A DNA stretch of 6,310 nucleotides from Lentzea sp. (GCA_030146905.1 JASLAV010001278.1:1-6310); one strand, 5' to 3'; positions 1 to 5,326 are shown, counted from the first letter of the stretch. Notes: a model not told the origin generated them from the letters alone. A program made the numbers and translations.

Positions 1-293
1 CCCGCGCCGAAGAAGGCGTCCATGATGTCGCCGAGGCCGAAGCCCGCGAACGGGTCACCGCCCGCGCGGCCACCGCCGCCGGAGTCGAGCGGGTCGCCGC
101 CCAGGTCGACGACGCGGCGCTTCTCGGGGTTCGACAACACCCCGTAGGCGGTCGTCACCTCCTTGAAGCGGGCCTCCTCGCCGGGATTGACGTCCGGGTG
201 CAGCTGCCTGGCGAGCTTGCGATAGGCGCGCTTGATCTCATCCTGTGTCGCGTTCTGCGAAACACCGAGGATGCCGTAGTAATCCCTGGCCAC
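1..293 (-). CDS. dnaJ: DnaJ2-type J-domain co-chaperone (N-terminal part; runs off the left edge)
   Basis: This is the first 97 codons of a type I J-protein that stimulates the ATPase of DnaK in protein folding and heat-shock recovery. Read from the GTG at 293, it begins [11 protein letters not shown] and continues through helix II ([11 protein letters not shown]) into the invariant HPD tripeptide, in the context QLHPDVNPG, which contacts DnaK. The J domain is followed by DLGGDP and a Gly/Phe-rich linker ([18 protein letters not shown]), as usual for the actinobacterial DnaJ that follows hrcA. The zinc-finger and substrate-binding domains lie outside the window. The gene starts 43 bases after the hrcA stop on the same strand, so co-transcription is likely. 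The start is uncertain: in-frame ATGs at 317, 314 and 308 would add 5-8 residues (MMNMKANK). I chose 293 because family members usually start directly at M-A-R-D-Y-Y, and an AAAG lies 8 bases upstream. Identity is sure; the exact start is less so. Confidence 0.93.
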   Translation of the reverse strand, partial: MARDYYGILGVSQNATQDEIKRAYRKLARQLHPDVNPGEEARFKEVTTAYGVLSNPEKRRVVDLGGDPLDSGGGGRAGGDPFAGFGLGDIMDAFFGA

Positions 294-336
294 CTTGTTC
301 GCTTTCATGTTCATCATCTACCGCAGGTACGTGTGG

Positions 337-1359
337 TCAACGACCGGTCAGGATCTCACCGACGTAGTTGGCGACCGCGCGCACGGCCGCCATGGTCCCG
401 GGGTAGTCCATGCGCGTCGGTCCGACGACGCCCAGGCCCCCGAGTGGATTGTCACGGCTGCCGTAGCCGATGGACACCACGGAAGTGCTGCGCATCTCAG
501 CGGCCTCGTTCTCCTCGCCGATGCGCACCAGCACGCGACCGGGGTCGCGGGAGGCGGCGAGCAGCTTGAGCACGACGACCTGCTCCTCCAGCGCTTCCAG
601 CACCTGCCGCAACGATCCCGGGAAGTCCGTGATGTTGCGGGTGAGGTTCGCCGTGCCGCCGAGCACCAGCCGTTCCTCCGGGTGCTCCACCAACGTCTCG
701 ATCAGCACTGTAGCGACCCGCAGCATCGGCTCGCGCAGGTTCGAGGGAACCTCCTCCGGCAGCTCGGCGACCTTGGCGGAGGCGTCGGCGAGCCGCTGCC
801 CCGCCATCGCCTGGTTCAGCACACCGCGCAGCTGGGCCGTGTGCTCCTCGCTGATCACGTCGCCGAGCTCGACGATGCGCTGGTCGACGCGGCCGGTGTC
901 GGTGATCAGCACCAGCATCAGCCGCGACGGCGTGATCGGGAGCACCTCCAGGTGCCGCACGGCGGCCCTGGACAGCGTCGGCACCTGGATCACCGCGACC
1001 TGCCGGGTGAGCTGCGCGAGCAGCCGGACGCTGCGCCGCATCACGTCGTCGAGGTCGAGCGCCCCTTCGAGGAAGCTGCGGATGGCCCGCTTCTCCGCGA
1101 CCGACAGCGGTTTGACCTCGCTCAGCCTGTCGACGAAGAGGCGGTAGCCCTTGTCCGTCGGCACCCGGCCGGCGCTGGTGTGCGGCTGGGCGATGTAGCC
1201 CTCGTCCTCCAGCGCGGCCATGTCGTTGCGCACGGTCGCGCTGGACACGCCGAGGTTGTGCCGCTCGACCAGCGCCTTGGAACCGACGGGCTCCTGGTTG
1301 GACACGTAGTCGGCGACGATGGCGCGCAGCACCTCGAACCGACGCTCATCGGCGTTCAC
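337..1359 (-). CDS. hrcA: Heat-inducible transcription repressor HrcA
   Basis: A 340-residue repressor that binds CIRCE operators (TTAGCACTC-N9-GAGTGCTAA) at groES/groEL-type promoters and relies on GroEL for its active fold. That function is established for the family. Residues 1-75 form the winged helix-turn-helix: an [15 protein letters not shown] start, EPVGSKAL, then the recognition region [18 protein letters not shown] and the wing [14 protein letters not shown]. The remainder fits the GAF-like dimerisation domain and ends with the family's C-terminal block [18 protein letters not shown] (about 304-321). Length is normal. The start is GTG at 1359, with a strong SD (GGAGGTGA, 1374-1367) 7 bases upstream. 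It is followed by dnaJ2 on the same strand, a common actinobacterial arrangement. No CIRCE copy is visible in its own upstream region, so HrcA self-regulation is not supported here. Confidence 0.97.
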   Translation of the reverse strand: MNADERRFEVLRAIVADYVSNQEPVGSKALVERHNLGVSSATVRNDMAALEDEGYIAQPHTSAGRVPTDKGYRLFVDRLSEVKPLSVAEKRAIRSFLEGALDLDDVMRRSVRLLAQLTRQVAVIQVPTLSRAAVRHLEVLPITPSRLMLVLITDTGRVDQRIVELGDVISEEHTAQLRGVLNQAMAGQRLADASAKVAELPEEVPSNLREPMLRVATVLIETLVEHPEERLVLGGTANLTRNITDFPGSLRQVLEALEEQVVVLKLLAASRDPGRVLVRIGEENEAAEMRSTSVVSIGYGSRDNPLGGLGVVGPTRMDYPGTMAAVRAVANYVGEILTGR

Positions 1360-1366
1360 CGCTGTG

Positions 1367-1396
1367 TCACCTCCGTGTCCCGTGCCCTCGAGTTTA
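1367..1396 (-). promoter_or_regulatory. Candidate hrcA -10 box and SD
   Basis: On the minus strand a TAAACT hexamer (1396-1391) matches the TAnnnT -10 pattern. It would place the transcript start near 1384, giving a leader of about 25 bases. The SD GGAGGTGA occupies 1374-1367, 7 bases before the GTG start. No convincing -35 box is present at 16-19 bases from TAAACT. The SD is certain; the promoter is a weak call. Confidence 0.35.
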
Positions 1397-1473
1397 CCCA
1401 GCCGATTTCCTGCGCGGTGGTCGCGCTGAAGTCGTGCTCCGCCGGAGCTCGGGGTTTTTGTCGGTGGCGGTCG

Positions 1474-1494
1474 CTAGGGCGTGTCCCGTGAGTC
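1474..1494 (+). repeat. Left terminal inverted repeat of the fold-back element (21 bp with flank)
   Basis: Starts CTAGGGCGTGTCCC and ends GTGAGTC. It is a perfect 21/21 reverse complement of 1614-1634. The outer CTA includes the putative TA target duplicate, so the element proper starts at the GGG (1477). Beyond 1494 the match continues imperfectly (CGTTCG against CGTCCG). Confidence 0.95.
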
Positions 1495-1631
1495 CGTTCG
1501 ATGAGAGTCACGGCCGAGCGTCCCGGAGGCAGTGCCGCCGCGACGCCCTCATACCGGGCGGGTGTTGCGGCCGTGCCGTCTCCGGGGCCCTCGGCCGCGA
1601 CTATCGCGGACGAGACTCACGGGACACGCCC
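1477..1631. mobile_element. MITE-like fold-back element, 155 bp, flanked by TA
   Basis: The element begins GGGCGTGTCCCGTGAGTC and ends with the exact reverse complement, flanked on both sides by TA (1475-1476 and 1632-1633), as expected for a 2-bp target duplication. The inner sequence continues the symmetry: CGGCCGAG (1511-1518) pairs with CTCGGCCG (1590-1597), CCCGGAG (1522-1528) pairs with CTCCGGG (1580-1586), and GCCC (1545-1548) pairs with GGGC (1556-1559) around a 7-base apex. The whole element can therefore fold into one long imperfect hairpin centred near 1552. It holds no credible transposase ORF. Ends and TA flanks resemble non-autonomous derivatives of IS5-type (IS427-like) elements, but the family assignment is from memory. 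It lies 117 bp upstream of hrcA and 13 bp upstream of the hypothetical gene. A long regulatory hairpin not derived from a transposon is the main alternative. Confidence 0.75.
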
Positions 1632-1634
1632 TAG
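1614..1634 (-). repeat. Right terminal inverted repeat of the fold-back element (21 bp with flank)
   Basis: Exact reverse complement of 1474-1494. Its last bases (CCC, then TAG) lie 11-13 bases before the ATG of the hypothetical gene at 1645, so the element reaches almost to that gene's start codon. Confidence 0.95.
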
Positions 1635-1637
1635 GGT
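1632..1637 (+). promoter_or_regulatory. Possible -10 box at the element/chromosome junction
   Basis: TAGGGT fits the TAnnnT -10 pattern and lies 7 bases before the ATG at 1645, the spacing expected of a leaderless actinobacterial transcript starting on the A of ATG. It straddles the right TA flank of the fold-back element. A partial -35 (CGGACG, sharing GAC with TTGACA) lies inside the element with a 19-base spacer. No good SD precedes the ATG, which favours a leaderless reading. This is an inference only. Confidence 0.25.
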
Positions 1638-1644
1638 CCAAACC

Positions 1645-1872
1645 ATGGACGAGGACAGGCGCAGGCACCTGTCAGTGGTCAGGGACGGCGATCCGCCGCC
1701 GACACCGGGCAAGGCGTGCTTGGTGCACAGCGGCGACGAGTGGTGGCCGGGCACGGTGACGTGGGAGGACGCTCGCCGTGACGACGGGTTGTGGTGGGGC
1801 GAGGTGAGCTACCGCAAGGGCGGCGAGCTGCTCACCGAGGTGCGCAGCCAGCACGACCTGCGCGCCCGCTGA
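1645..1872 (+). CDS. Small conserved-looking hypothetical protein, 75 aa
   Basis: I do not recognise a named family. The product is 75 residues, soluble, with no signal peptide or membrane segment. It has a charged N-terminus (MDEDRRRHLSVVRDGD) and a Pro-rich linker (PPPTPG). Its core is rich in Trp and beta-strand-like segments (CLVHSGDEWWPGTVTWEDAR, then GLWWGEVSYRKGGELLTEV), resembling a small SH3/Tudor-like barrel, though that is only an impression. Codon use is typical of the neighbours, which supports a real gene. The ATG at 1645 was chosen because a longer in-frame ORF from 1501 would be coded by the fold-back element. No clear SD is present. The stop is one base from the hemW stop on the opposite strand, so the two genes are convergent with no room for a terminator between them. 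Confidence 0.7.
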   Translation: MDEDRRRHLSVVRDGDPPPTPGKACLVHSGDEWWPGTVTWEDARRDDGLWWGEVSYRKGGELLTEVRSQHDLRAR

Positions 1873-1873
1873 G

Positions 1874-3082
1874 CTACGGGAGCAGGCGCCGGACCACGGC
1901 GTCGGCGAGCAGGCGGCCGCGGTCGGTCAGCACGCAGCGGTCGTCCAGCGGCTCCAGCAGTCCGTCGGCGATCGCCTGCTTCGCCTCCTCGCGCCCGGCG
2001 TCGTCCAGCACGTCGAAGGGCAGGCCCTCGGCCAGCCTGATCTCCAGCAGCACCCGTTCCACGCGCTGGTCCTCCGCGGACAGCACCTCACGACCGGCGG
2101 CCGGCGACGAGCCGGAGGCGAGCAGCGACGAGTAGCGGGCCGGGTGCTTCACGTTCCAGAACCGCACGCCGCCCACGTGGCTGTGCGCGCCAGGGCCGAA
2201 GCCCCACCAGTCGGCGCCCTTCCAGTACAGGACGTTGTGCCGGCACTGCGCCTCGACCGAGGTGGCCCAGTTCGACACCTCGTACCAGGAGAACCCGGCG
2301 CCCGACAGCACGGAATCCACCATCTCGTAGGACGACGCGAGCACGTCGTCGTCCGGCATCGGCAGGTCGCCGCGGCGGATGCGGCGGGCGAGACCGGTGC
2401 CGTCCTCCACGATCAACGCGTAGGCGGACACGTGGTCGACGCCCGCGTCCAGCACGGCGTCGAGCGACGCGGCCAGGTCGGAGGGCCGCTCCCCCGGCGT
2501 GCCGTAGATCAGGTCGAGGTTCACGTGCTCGAAGCCGGCGACGCGGGCCTCACGCGCGGCGTCGACGGGGCGGCCCGGCGTGTGCTTGCGGTCGAGCACC
2601 TGCAGAACGTGCCGTGCCGCGGACTGCATGCCGAGCGACACGCGGGTGTAGCCGGCCGACCGGATGCCCTCGAAGAACTCCACGGACGTCGACTCGGGGT
2701 TCGACTCGGTCGTCACCTCGGCACCGGGGGCGAGGCCGAACGACTGGCGCACCGCGTCCAGCACGTCGGTCAGGCCGGAGGCGCCGAGCAGGGACGGGGT
2801 GCCGCCGCCGACGAACACGGTCTCGGCGGGCACGGGGGTTCCGAGCACCGAGGCGGCCAGGTCCAGCTCGCGGCGCAGGCCTTCCAGCCACGACTCCGGC
2901 GACGCGGAGGAGCCCAGCTCCCCCGGCGTGTAGGTGTTGAAGTCGCAGTAGCCGCAACGGGTCGCGCAGAACGGCACGTGCACGTAGACGCCGAACGGGC
3001 GGGTGCCGACACCGGCGAGTGAGGAAGCGGGGAGGGATCCGTCGGCGGGCGCGGGCTCGCCTTCGGGCAAAGCGGAGGGCAT
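1874..3082 (-). CDS. hemW: Heme chaperone HemW (radical SAM)
   Basis: A 402-residue cytoplasmic radical SAM protein. Characterised HemW proteins bind heme and deliver it to target proteins; older annotations call them oxygen-independent coproporphyrinogen III oxidase (HemN). The radical SAM cluster motif is C39-ATR-C43-GY-C46, inside YVHVPFCATRCGYCDFNTY. The residue two after C46 is Phe and not the fourth Cys typical of true HemN oxidases, which favours the chaperone. Other marks are GGGTPS (92-97), ESNPES (126-131), LDLIYGTPG (189-197), the HemW motif HNxxYW (HNVLYW, 282-287) and GFGPGAHS (294-301), followed by a C-terminal winged-helix-like tail (LTDRGRLLADAVV). I chose the ATG at 3082 (MPSALPEG). 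A GTG at 3133 would add 17 residues with no family support. The SD is weak. The gene is divergent from the sulfate-assimilation operon and convergent with the 75-residue gene. Confidence 0.95.
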   Translation of the reverse strand: MPSALPEGEPAPADGSLPASSLAGVGTRPFGVYVHVPFCATRCGYCDFNTYTPGELGSSASPESWLEGLRRELDLAASVLGTPVPAETVFVGGGTPSLLGASGLTDVLDAVRQSFGLAPGAEVTTESNPESTSVEFFEGIRSAGYTRVSLGMQSAARHVLQVLDRKHTPGRPVDAAREARVAGFEHVNLDLIYGTPGERPSDLAASLDAVLDAGVDHVSAYALIVEDGTGLARRIRRGDLPMPDDDVLASSYEMVDSVLSGAGFSWYEVSNWATSVEAQCRHNVLYWKGADWWGFGPGAHSHVGGVRFWNVKHPARYSSLLASGSSPAAGREVLSAEDQRVERVLLEIRLAEGLPFDVLDDAGREEAKQAIADGLLEPLDDRCVLTDRGRLLADAVVRRLLP

Positions 3083-3254
3083 GACGCTCAGTGTCCACCA
3101 CGGGCCCCGAACGGCGGTGCCCAGCCAGGACACATCTCTGTCGGTGACAGAAGTATCACTCTGCGAAACTGGTCGCGGATGTCAACTTTCCCAGCAAAAT
3201 CCCAGTATGCGGTTGGCGGTAGACCATGCTCTGGACGCCATGCACACTGAGGAC
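3083..3254. other. Divergent intergenic region between hemW and the sulfur operon leader
   Basis: No gene is supported here. It should hold the hemW promoter (minus strand) and the operon promoter (plus strand). A perfect palindrome TCTGTC-N3-GACAGA lies at 3137-3151, about 55 bases upstream of hemW, and could be an operator for an unknown regulator. On the minus strand a TTGACA (3185-3180) matches a -35 box, but no good -10 lies at 16-19 bases from it; GATACT at 3157-3152 is 22 bases away. Confidence 0.5.
3220..3248 (+). promoter_or_regulatory. Candidate promoter of the sulfur operon (leaderless for the leader ORF)
   Basis: TAGACC (3220-3225; 4 of 6 to TTGACA) is followed after 17 bases by CACACT (3243-3248; keeps the A2 and T6 positions of a -10 box). 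Transcription would start around 3255, exactly the A of the leader-peptide ATG. Leaderless start is plausible because the only SD-like sequence, GAGGA at 3249-3253, is one base from the ATG and too close to act as an SD. The boxes are poor by E. coli standards. Confidence 0.35.
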
Positions 3255-3341
3255 ATGCATTCGACTGGAGTCCGCCTCGTGGCCCGCCGCCACGTCGACT
3301 TCCGTCGTGTCTCCAGCGCGATGTGCCGTCGTTCGGCCTGA
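3255..3341 (+). CDS. Putative cysteine-responsive leader peptide, 28 aa
   Basis: A 28-codon ORF whose product contains RRHVDFRRVSSAMCRR (residues 11-26). It matches the pattern I know from short actinobacterial ORFs annotated as putative leader peptides ahead of sulfur-metabolism genes (RRHVD, then R..S, S, then C). It is basic, with a single Cys (codon TGC at 3324-3326) five codons before the TGA. Mycobacterial short Cys-coding ORFs upstream of sulfur operons act as cysteine-responsive attenuators; the same role here is inferred from family and position. The peptide itself probably has no function; its translation would sense charged tRNA-Cys. It lies 110 bases upstream of sirA on the same strand. 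A longer in-frame reading from 3003 crosses the hemW coding region and is not credible. Confidence 0.8.
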   Translation: MHSTGVRLVARRHVDFRRVSSAMCRRSA

Positions 3342-3451
3342 CCGCGCGCTGATTTGTTCCCGTCGGCGCCCGGCGCGCTGACGACGCCCCCACCACAAGC
3401 ACCTCCGGGCTCGCACGCGCACCGAGCGCCTCGAAACCCCGGAGGATGGCG
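3342..3451 (+). promoter_or_regulatory. sirA leader RNA with SD-sequestering pairing
   Basis: This 110-base untranslated stretch joins the leader ORF to sirA. CCTCCGGG (3402-3409) is a perfect 8-base complement of CCCGGAGG (3438-3445), which contains the sirA SD (GGAGG, 3441-3445). A nested stem GCTCG (3409-3413)/CGAGC (3423-3427) sits inside. An alternative partner for the anti-SD is GCCCGG (3368-3373), which pairs with CCGGGC (3405-3410) and would free the SD. A further stem joins the leader's last codons, CGTCGTT (3327-3333), to GACGACG (3380-3386). No U-run typical of a rho-independent terminator is present, so control of translation start is more likely than intrinsic termination. The pairings were found by eye, without energy calculation. 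Confidence 0.5.
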
Positions 3452-5131
3452 ATGGTCCCGCCGCAGACGTCACCGCGCGCCAAGCAGCGTCGCGGCGAGG
3501 GGCAGTGGGCGCTCGGCTACCGAGAGCCGCTGAACCCCAACGAGCGGAGCAAGAAGGACGACAACCCGCTCAACGTCCGCACCCGCATCGAGAACATCTA
3601 CGCCCACGGCGGTTTCGACTCCATCGACCCGGCCGACCTGCGCGGACGTTTCCGCTGGTACGGCCTGTACACGCAGCGCAAGCCCGGTATCGACGGCGGC
3701 CGCACGGCGACGCTGGAGCCGGAGGAGCTGGACGACGAGTTCTTCATGATGCGCGTCCGCAGCGACGGTGGTGCGCTGACGACCCATCAGCTCAAGGTCC
3801 TCGGTGAGATCTCGCAGACCTACGCCCGCGACACCGCCGACATCACCGACCGGCAGAACATCCAGTACCACTGGATCCGGATCGAGGACGTTCCCACGAT
3901 CTGGCAGAAGCTCGAAGCCGTCGGCCTGACGACGATGGAGGCGTGCGGCGACAGCCCGCGCGTCATCCTCGGCTCGCCGGTCGCCGGCATCTCCGAGGAC
4001 GAGGTCGTCGACGGCCAGCCGGCGATCGACACGATCCTCGAGCGCTACATCGGCGACCCGCGGTTCTCCAACCTGCCGCGCAAGTTCAAGACCGCCATCT
4101 CCGGCCTGCAGGACGTCGCGCACGAGATCCACGACATCGCGTTCGTCGGCGTGCACCACCCCGAGCACGGGCCCGGCTTCGACCTGTGGGTCGGTGGCGG
4201 CCTGTCCACGAACCCCATGCTGGGCAAGCGACTGGGCGCCTGGGTGCCGCTGGACGAGGTGCCGGACGTGTGGGAGGCGGTCATCAGCGTCTTCCGCGAC
4301 TACGGCTACCGCCGCCTGCGCCACCGCGCGCGCATCAAGTTCCTCGTCGCCGACTGGGGCCCGGAGAAGTTCCGCCAGGTCGTGGAGGACGAGTACCTCA
4401 AGCGCAAGATGATCGACGGCCCCGCGCCGGAGGTCCTCGACCAGCAGCTCGACCACATCGGCGTGAACAAGCAGAAGGACGGCCTGTTCTACGTCGGCGC
4501 CGCGCCGGTCGCGGGCAGGGTGTCCGGCTCGATCCTGGTCGAGGTCGCGAAGGTCGCCGAACGGGCCGGCTCCACGCGCGTCCGGTTCACGCCGCAGCAG
4601 AAGATCATCGTGCTGGACGTCGCCGAGTCCGAGGTGCCCACGCTCAAGAGCGACCTCGCCAAGCTCGGGCTGCAGGTCGACCCGTCGCCGTGGCGGCGCG
4701 GCATCATGGCGTGCACCGGCATCGAGTTCTGCAAGCTCGCGATCGTCGAGACCAAGGCCCGCGCGAACAACCTGGTCACGCAGCTCGAAGCGAACCTCAA
4801 GGACATCGTCGACGGCGTCACGGCGCCGATCACCGTGCACATCAACGGCTGCCCGAACTCCTGCGCCCGCATCCAGACCGCGGACATCGGCCTCAAGGGC
4901 CAGATCGTCACGGACGACCAGGGCAACCAGGTCGAGGGCTTCCAGGTGCACCTCGGCGGCGGTCTCGGCCTCGACGCCGGGTTCGGGCGCAAGCTGCGCG
5001 GCCACAAGGTCACCGCGGACGAGCTGCCCGAGTACGTCGAACGCGTGGTGCGCAACTTCGTCGCCCAGCGCGAAGAGGACGAGCGCTTCGCCCAGTGGGT
5101 CGCCCGTGCGGAAGAAGGTTCGCTGCGATGA
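3452..5131 (+). CDS. sirA: Assimilatory ferredoxin-sulfite reductase (siroheme, [4Fe-4S])
   Basis: This 559-residue enzyme reduces sulfite to sulfide with six electrons from ferredoxin. It has the same layout as M. tuberculosis SirA/NirA (Rv2391). The cofactor ligands form C421-x5-C427 (ACTGIEFCKLA) and C467-x3-C471 (NGCPNSCARIQ), binding the [4Fe-4S] cluster bridged to siroheme. R101 (MMRVR), R170 (GDSPR), K211 and K213 (LPRKFK) match the basic anion-binding residues. Y73 (GLYTQR) and C165 (EACGD) match the Tyr-Cys pair that is covalently linked in the M. tuberculosis structure. The ATG at 3452 is chosen because GGAGG (3441-3445) gives a 6-base spacing; the in-frame ATG at 3446 abuts the SD. 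The gene heads the operon with the zinc-ribbon gene, cysH and cysD. Some annotations say nitrite reductase; the cysH/cysD context argues for sulfite. Confidence 0.95.
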   Translation: MVPPQTSPRAKQRRGEGQWALGYREPLNPNERSKKDDNPLNVRTRIENIYAHGGFDSIDPADLRGRFRWYGLYTQRKPGIDGGRTATLEPEELDDEFFMMRVRSDGGALTTHQLKVLGEISQTYARDTADITDRQNIQYHWIRIEDVPTIWQKLEAVGLTTMEACGDSPRVILGSPVAGISEDEVVDGQPAIDTILERYIGDPRFSNLPRKFKTAISGLQDVAHEIHDIAFVGVHHPEHGPGFDLWVGGGLSTNPMLGKRLGAWVPLDEVPDVWEAVISVFRDYGYRRLRHRARIKFLVADWGPEKFRQVVEDEYLKRKMIDGPAPEVLDQQLDHIGVNKQKDGLFYVGAAPVAGRVSGSILVEVAKVAERAGSTRVRFTPQQKIIVLDVAESEVPTLKSDLAKLGLQVDPSPWRRGIMACTGIEFCKLAIVETKARANNLVTQLEANLKDIVDGVTAPITVHINGCPNSCARIQTADIGLKGQIVTDDQGNQVEGFQVHLGGGLGLDAGFGRKLRGHKVTADELPEYVERVVRNFVAQREEDERFAQWVARAEEGSLR

Positions 5132-5175
5132 GTGCCAGCCGACGTACGTGTCCCAGCGGAGGCTGCGATGACTGA
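5128..5175 (+). CDS. Possible 15-codon cysteine-containing ORF linking sirA and the zinc-ribbon gene
   Basis: ATG at 5128 overlaps the sirA stop as ATGA. The ORF encodes MSASRRTCPSGGCDD and ends with a TGA at 5173-5175, past the ATG (5168) of the next gene. An AAGG-type SD (within GAAGAAGG, 5111-5118) lies 9 bases upstream. Its reading frame covers the SD and start of the zinc-ribbon gene, so a ribosome on it would reach that start. It has two Cys codons. It could equally be chance, since it is very short and no family is known to me. Confidence 0.2.
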   Translation: MSASRRTCPSGGCDD

Positions 5176-5326
5176 GCGCGCGACGCCCTTCTACTGCCCC
5201 TACTGCGGTGACGAGGACCTCCGGCCGCAGGAGGAACCCAGCTACGCGTGGCTGTGCACCGGGTGCCGCCGCGTCTTCAAGGTCTCGTTCGTCGGGCTCA
5301 ACCTGCCGCAGGAGGTGAAGAAGTGA
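5168..5326 (+). CDS. Small zinc-ribbon protein of the sulfate-assimilation operon, 52 aa
   Basis: A 52-residue protein with two CxxC knuckles: C10-PY-C13 (FYCPYCGDED) and C30-TG-C33 (WLCTGCRRVFKV). They are spaced as in rubredoxin-like or zinc-ribbon folds, so a single Zn (or possibly Fe) site is expected. The tail is [14 protein letters not shown]. Function is unknown to me. A small protein of this kind sits between sulfite reductase and cysH in other actinomycetes as far as I recall, suggesting a role tied to SirA or CysH. I chose ATG 5168 because GGAGG (5158-5162) lies 5 bases upstream and the CxxC core follows at once; a GTG at 5132 would add 12 residues without a good SD. Its stop overlaps the cysH start (GTGA), so the two are translationally coupled. 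Confidence 0.85.
   Translation: MTERATPFYCPYCGDEDLRPQEEPSYAWLCTGCRRVFKVSFVGLNLPQEVKK

Noticed and set aside
1437..1459. Rho-independent terminator (CTCC-GCC-GGAG, then a run of five T)
   Set aside because: The stem is only 4 bp, the T run is separated from it, and no plus-strand gene lies upstream to terminate.
1360..1476. CIRCE operator upstream of hrcA
   Set aside because: I looked for TTAGCACTC/GAGTGCTAA halves; only GAGTTTACC occurs, without a partner.
295..1491. 398-codon open frame antisense to hrcA
   Set aside because: Compositional shadow of hrcA; it ends in the fold-back element and has no domain.
1501..1644. 48-codon N-terminal extension of the 75-residue gene from ATG 1501
   Set aside because: It would be encoded wholly by the fold-back element; coding use of the mobile sequence is unlikely.
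2144..3022. 292-codon open frame antisense to hemW
   Set aside because: Rich in H, R, V and G with no recognisable motif. The opposite strand encodes complete HemW.
3083..3133. 17-residue N-terminal extension of HemW from 3133
   Set aside because: The extension (MSWLGTAVRGPWWTLSV) has no resemblance to HemW N-termini, and the ATG at 3082 gives the typical start.
3167..3192. SigR-type promoter for hemW on the minus strand (GGGAAA ... GTT)
   Set aside because: The last base of the -35 box differs from GGGAAT and the spacer is 17 where 18 is expected. Chance is likely enough not to list it as a feature.
3003..3341. 112-codon ORF containing the leader peptide at its end
   Set aside because: Its first part is antisense to the hemW N-terminus and looks non-coding; only the last 28 codons match the leader-peptide pattern.
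3446..3451. sirA start at ATG 3446
   Set aside because: It directly abuts the GGAGG SD. The ATG six bases later has proper spacing.
3088..3483. 131-codon minus-strand ORF over the sulfur operon leader
   Set aside because: Arg/Gly-rich, no SD or motif, and it overlaps both the leader peptide and the sirA start.
3470..5005. 511-codon open frame antisense to sirA
   Set aside because: It is a mirror of the high-GC codon bias of sirA. Its translation is low-complexity D/V/L/R repeats without any domain, while the sense frame is an unmistakable sulfite reductase.
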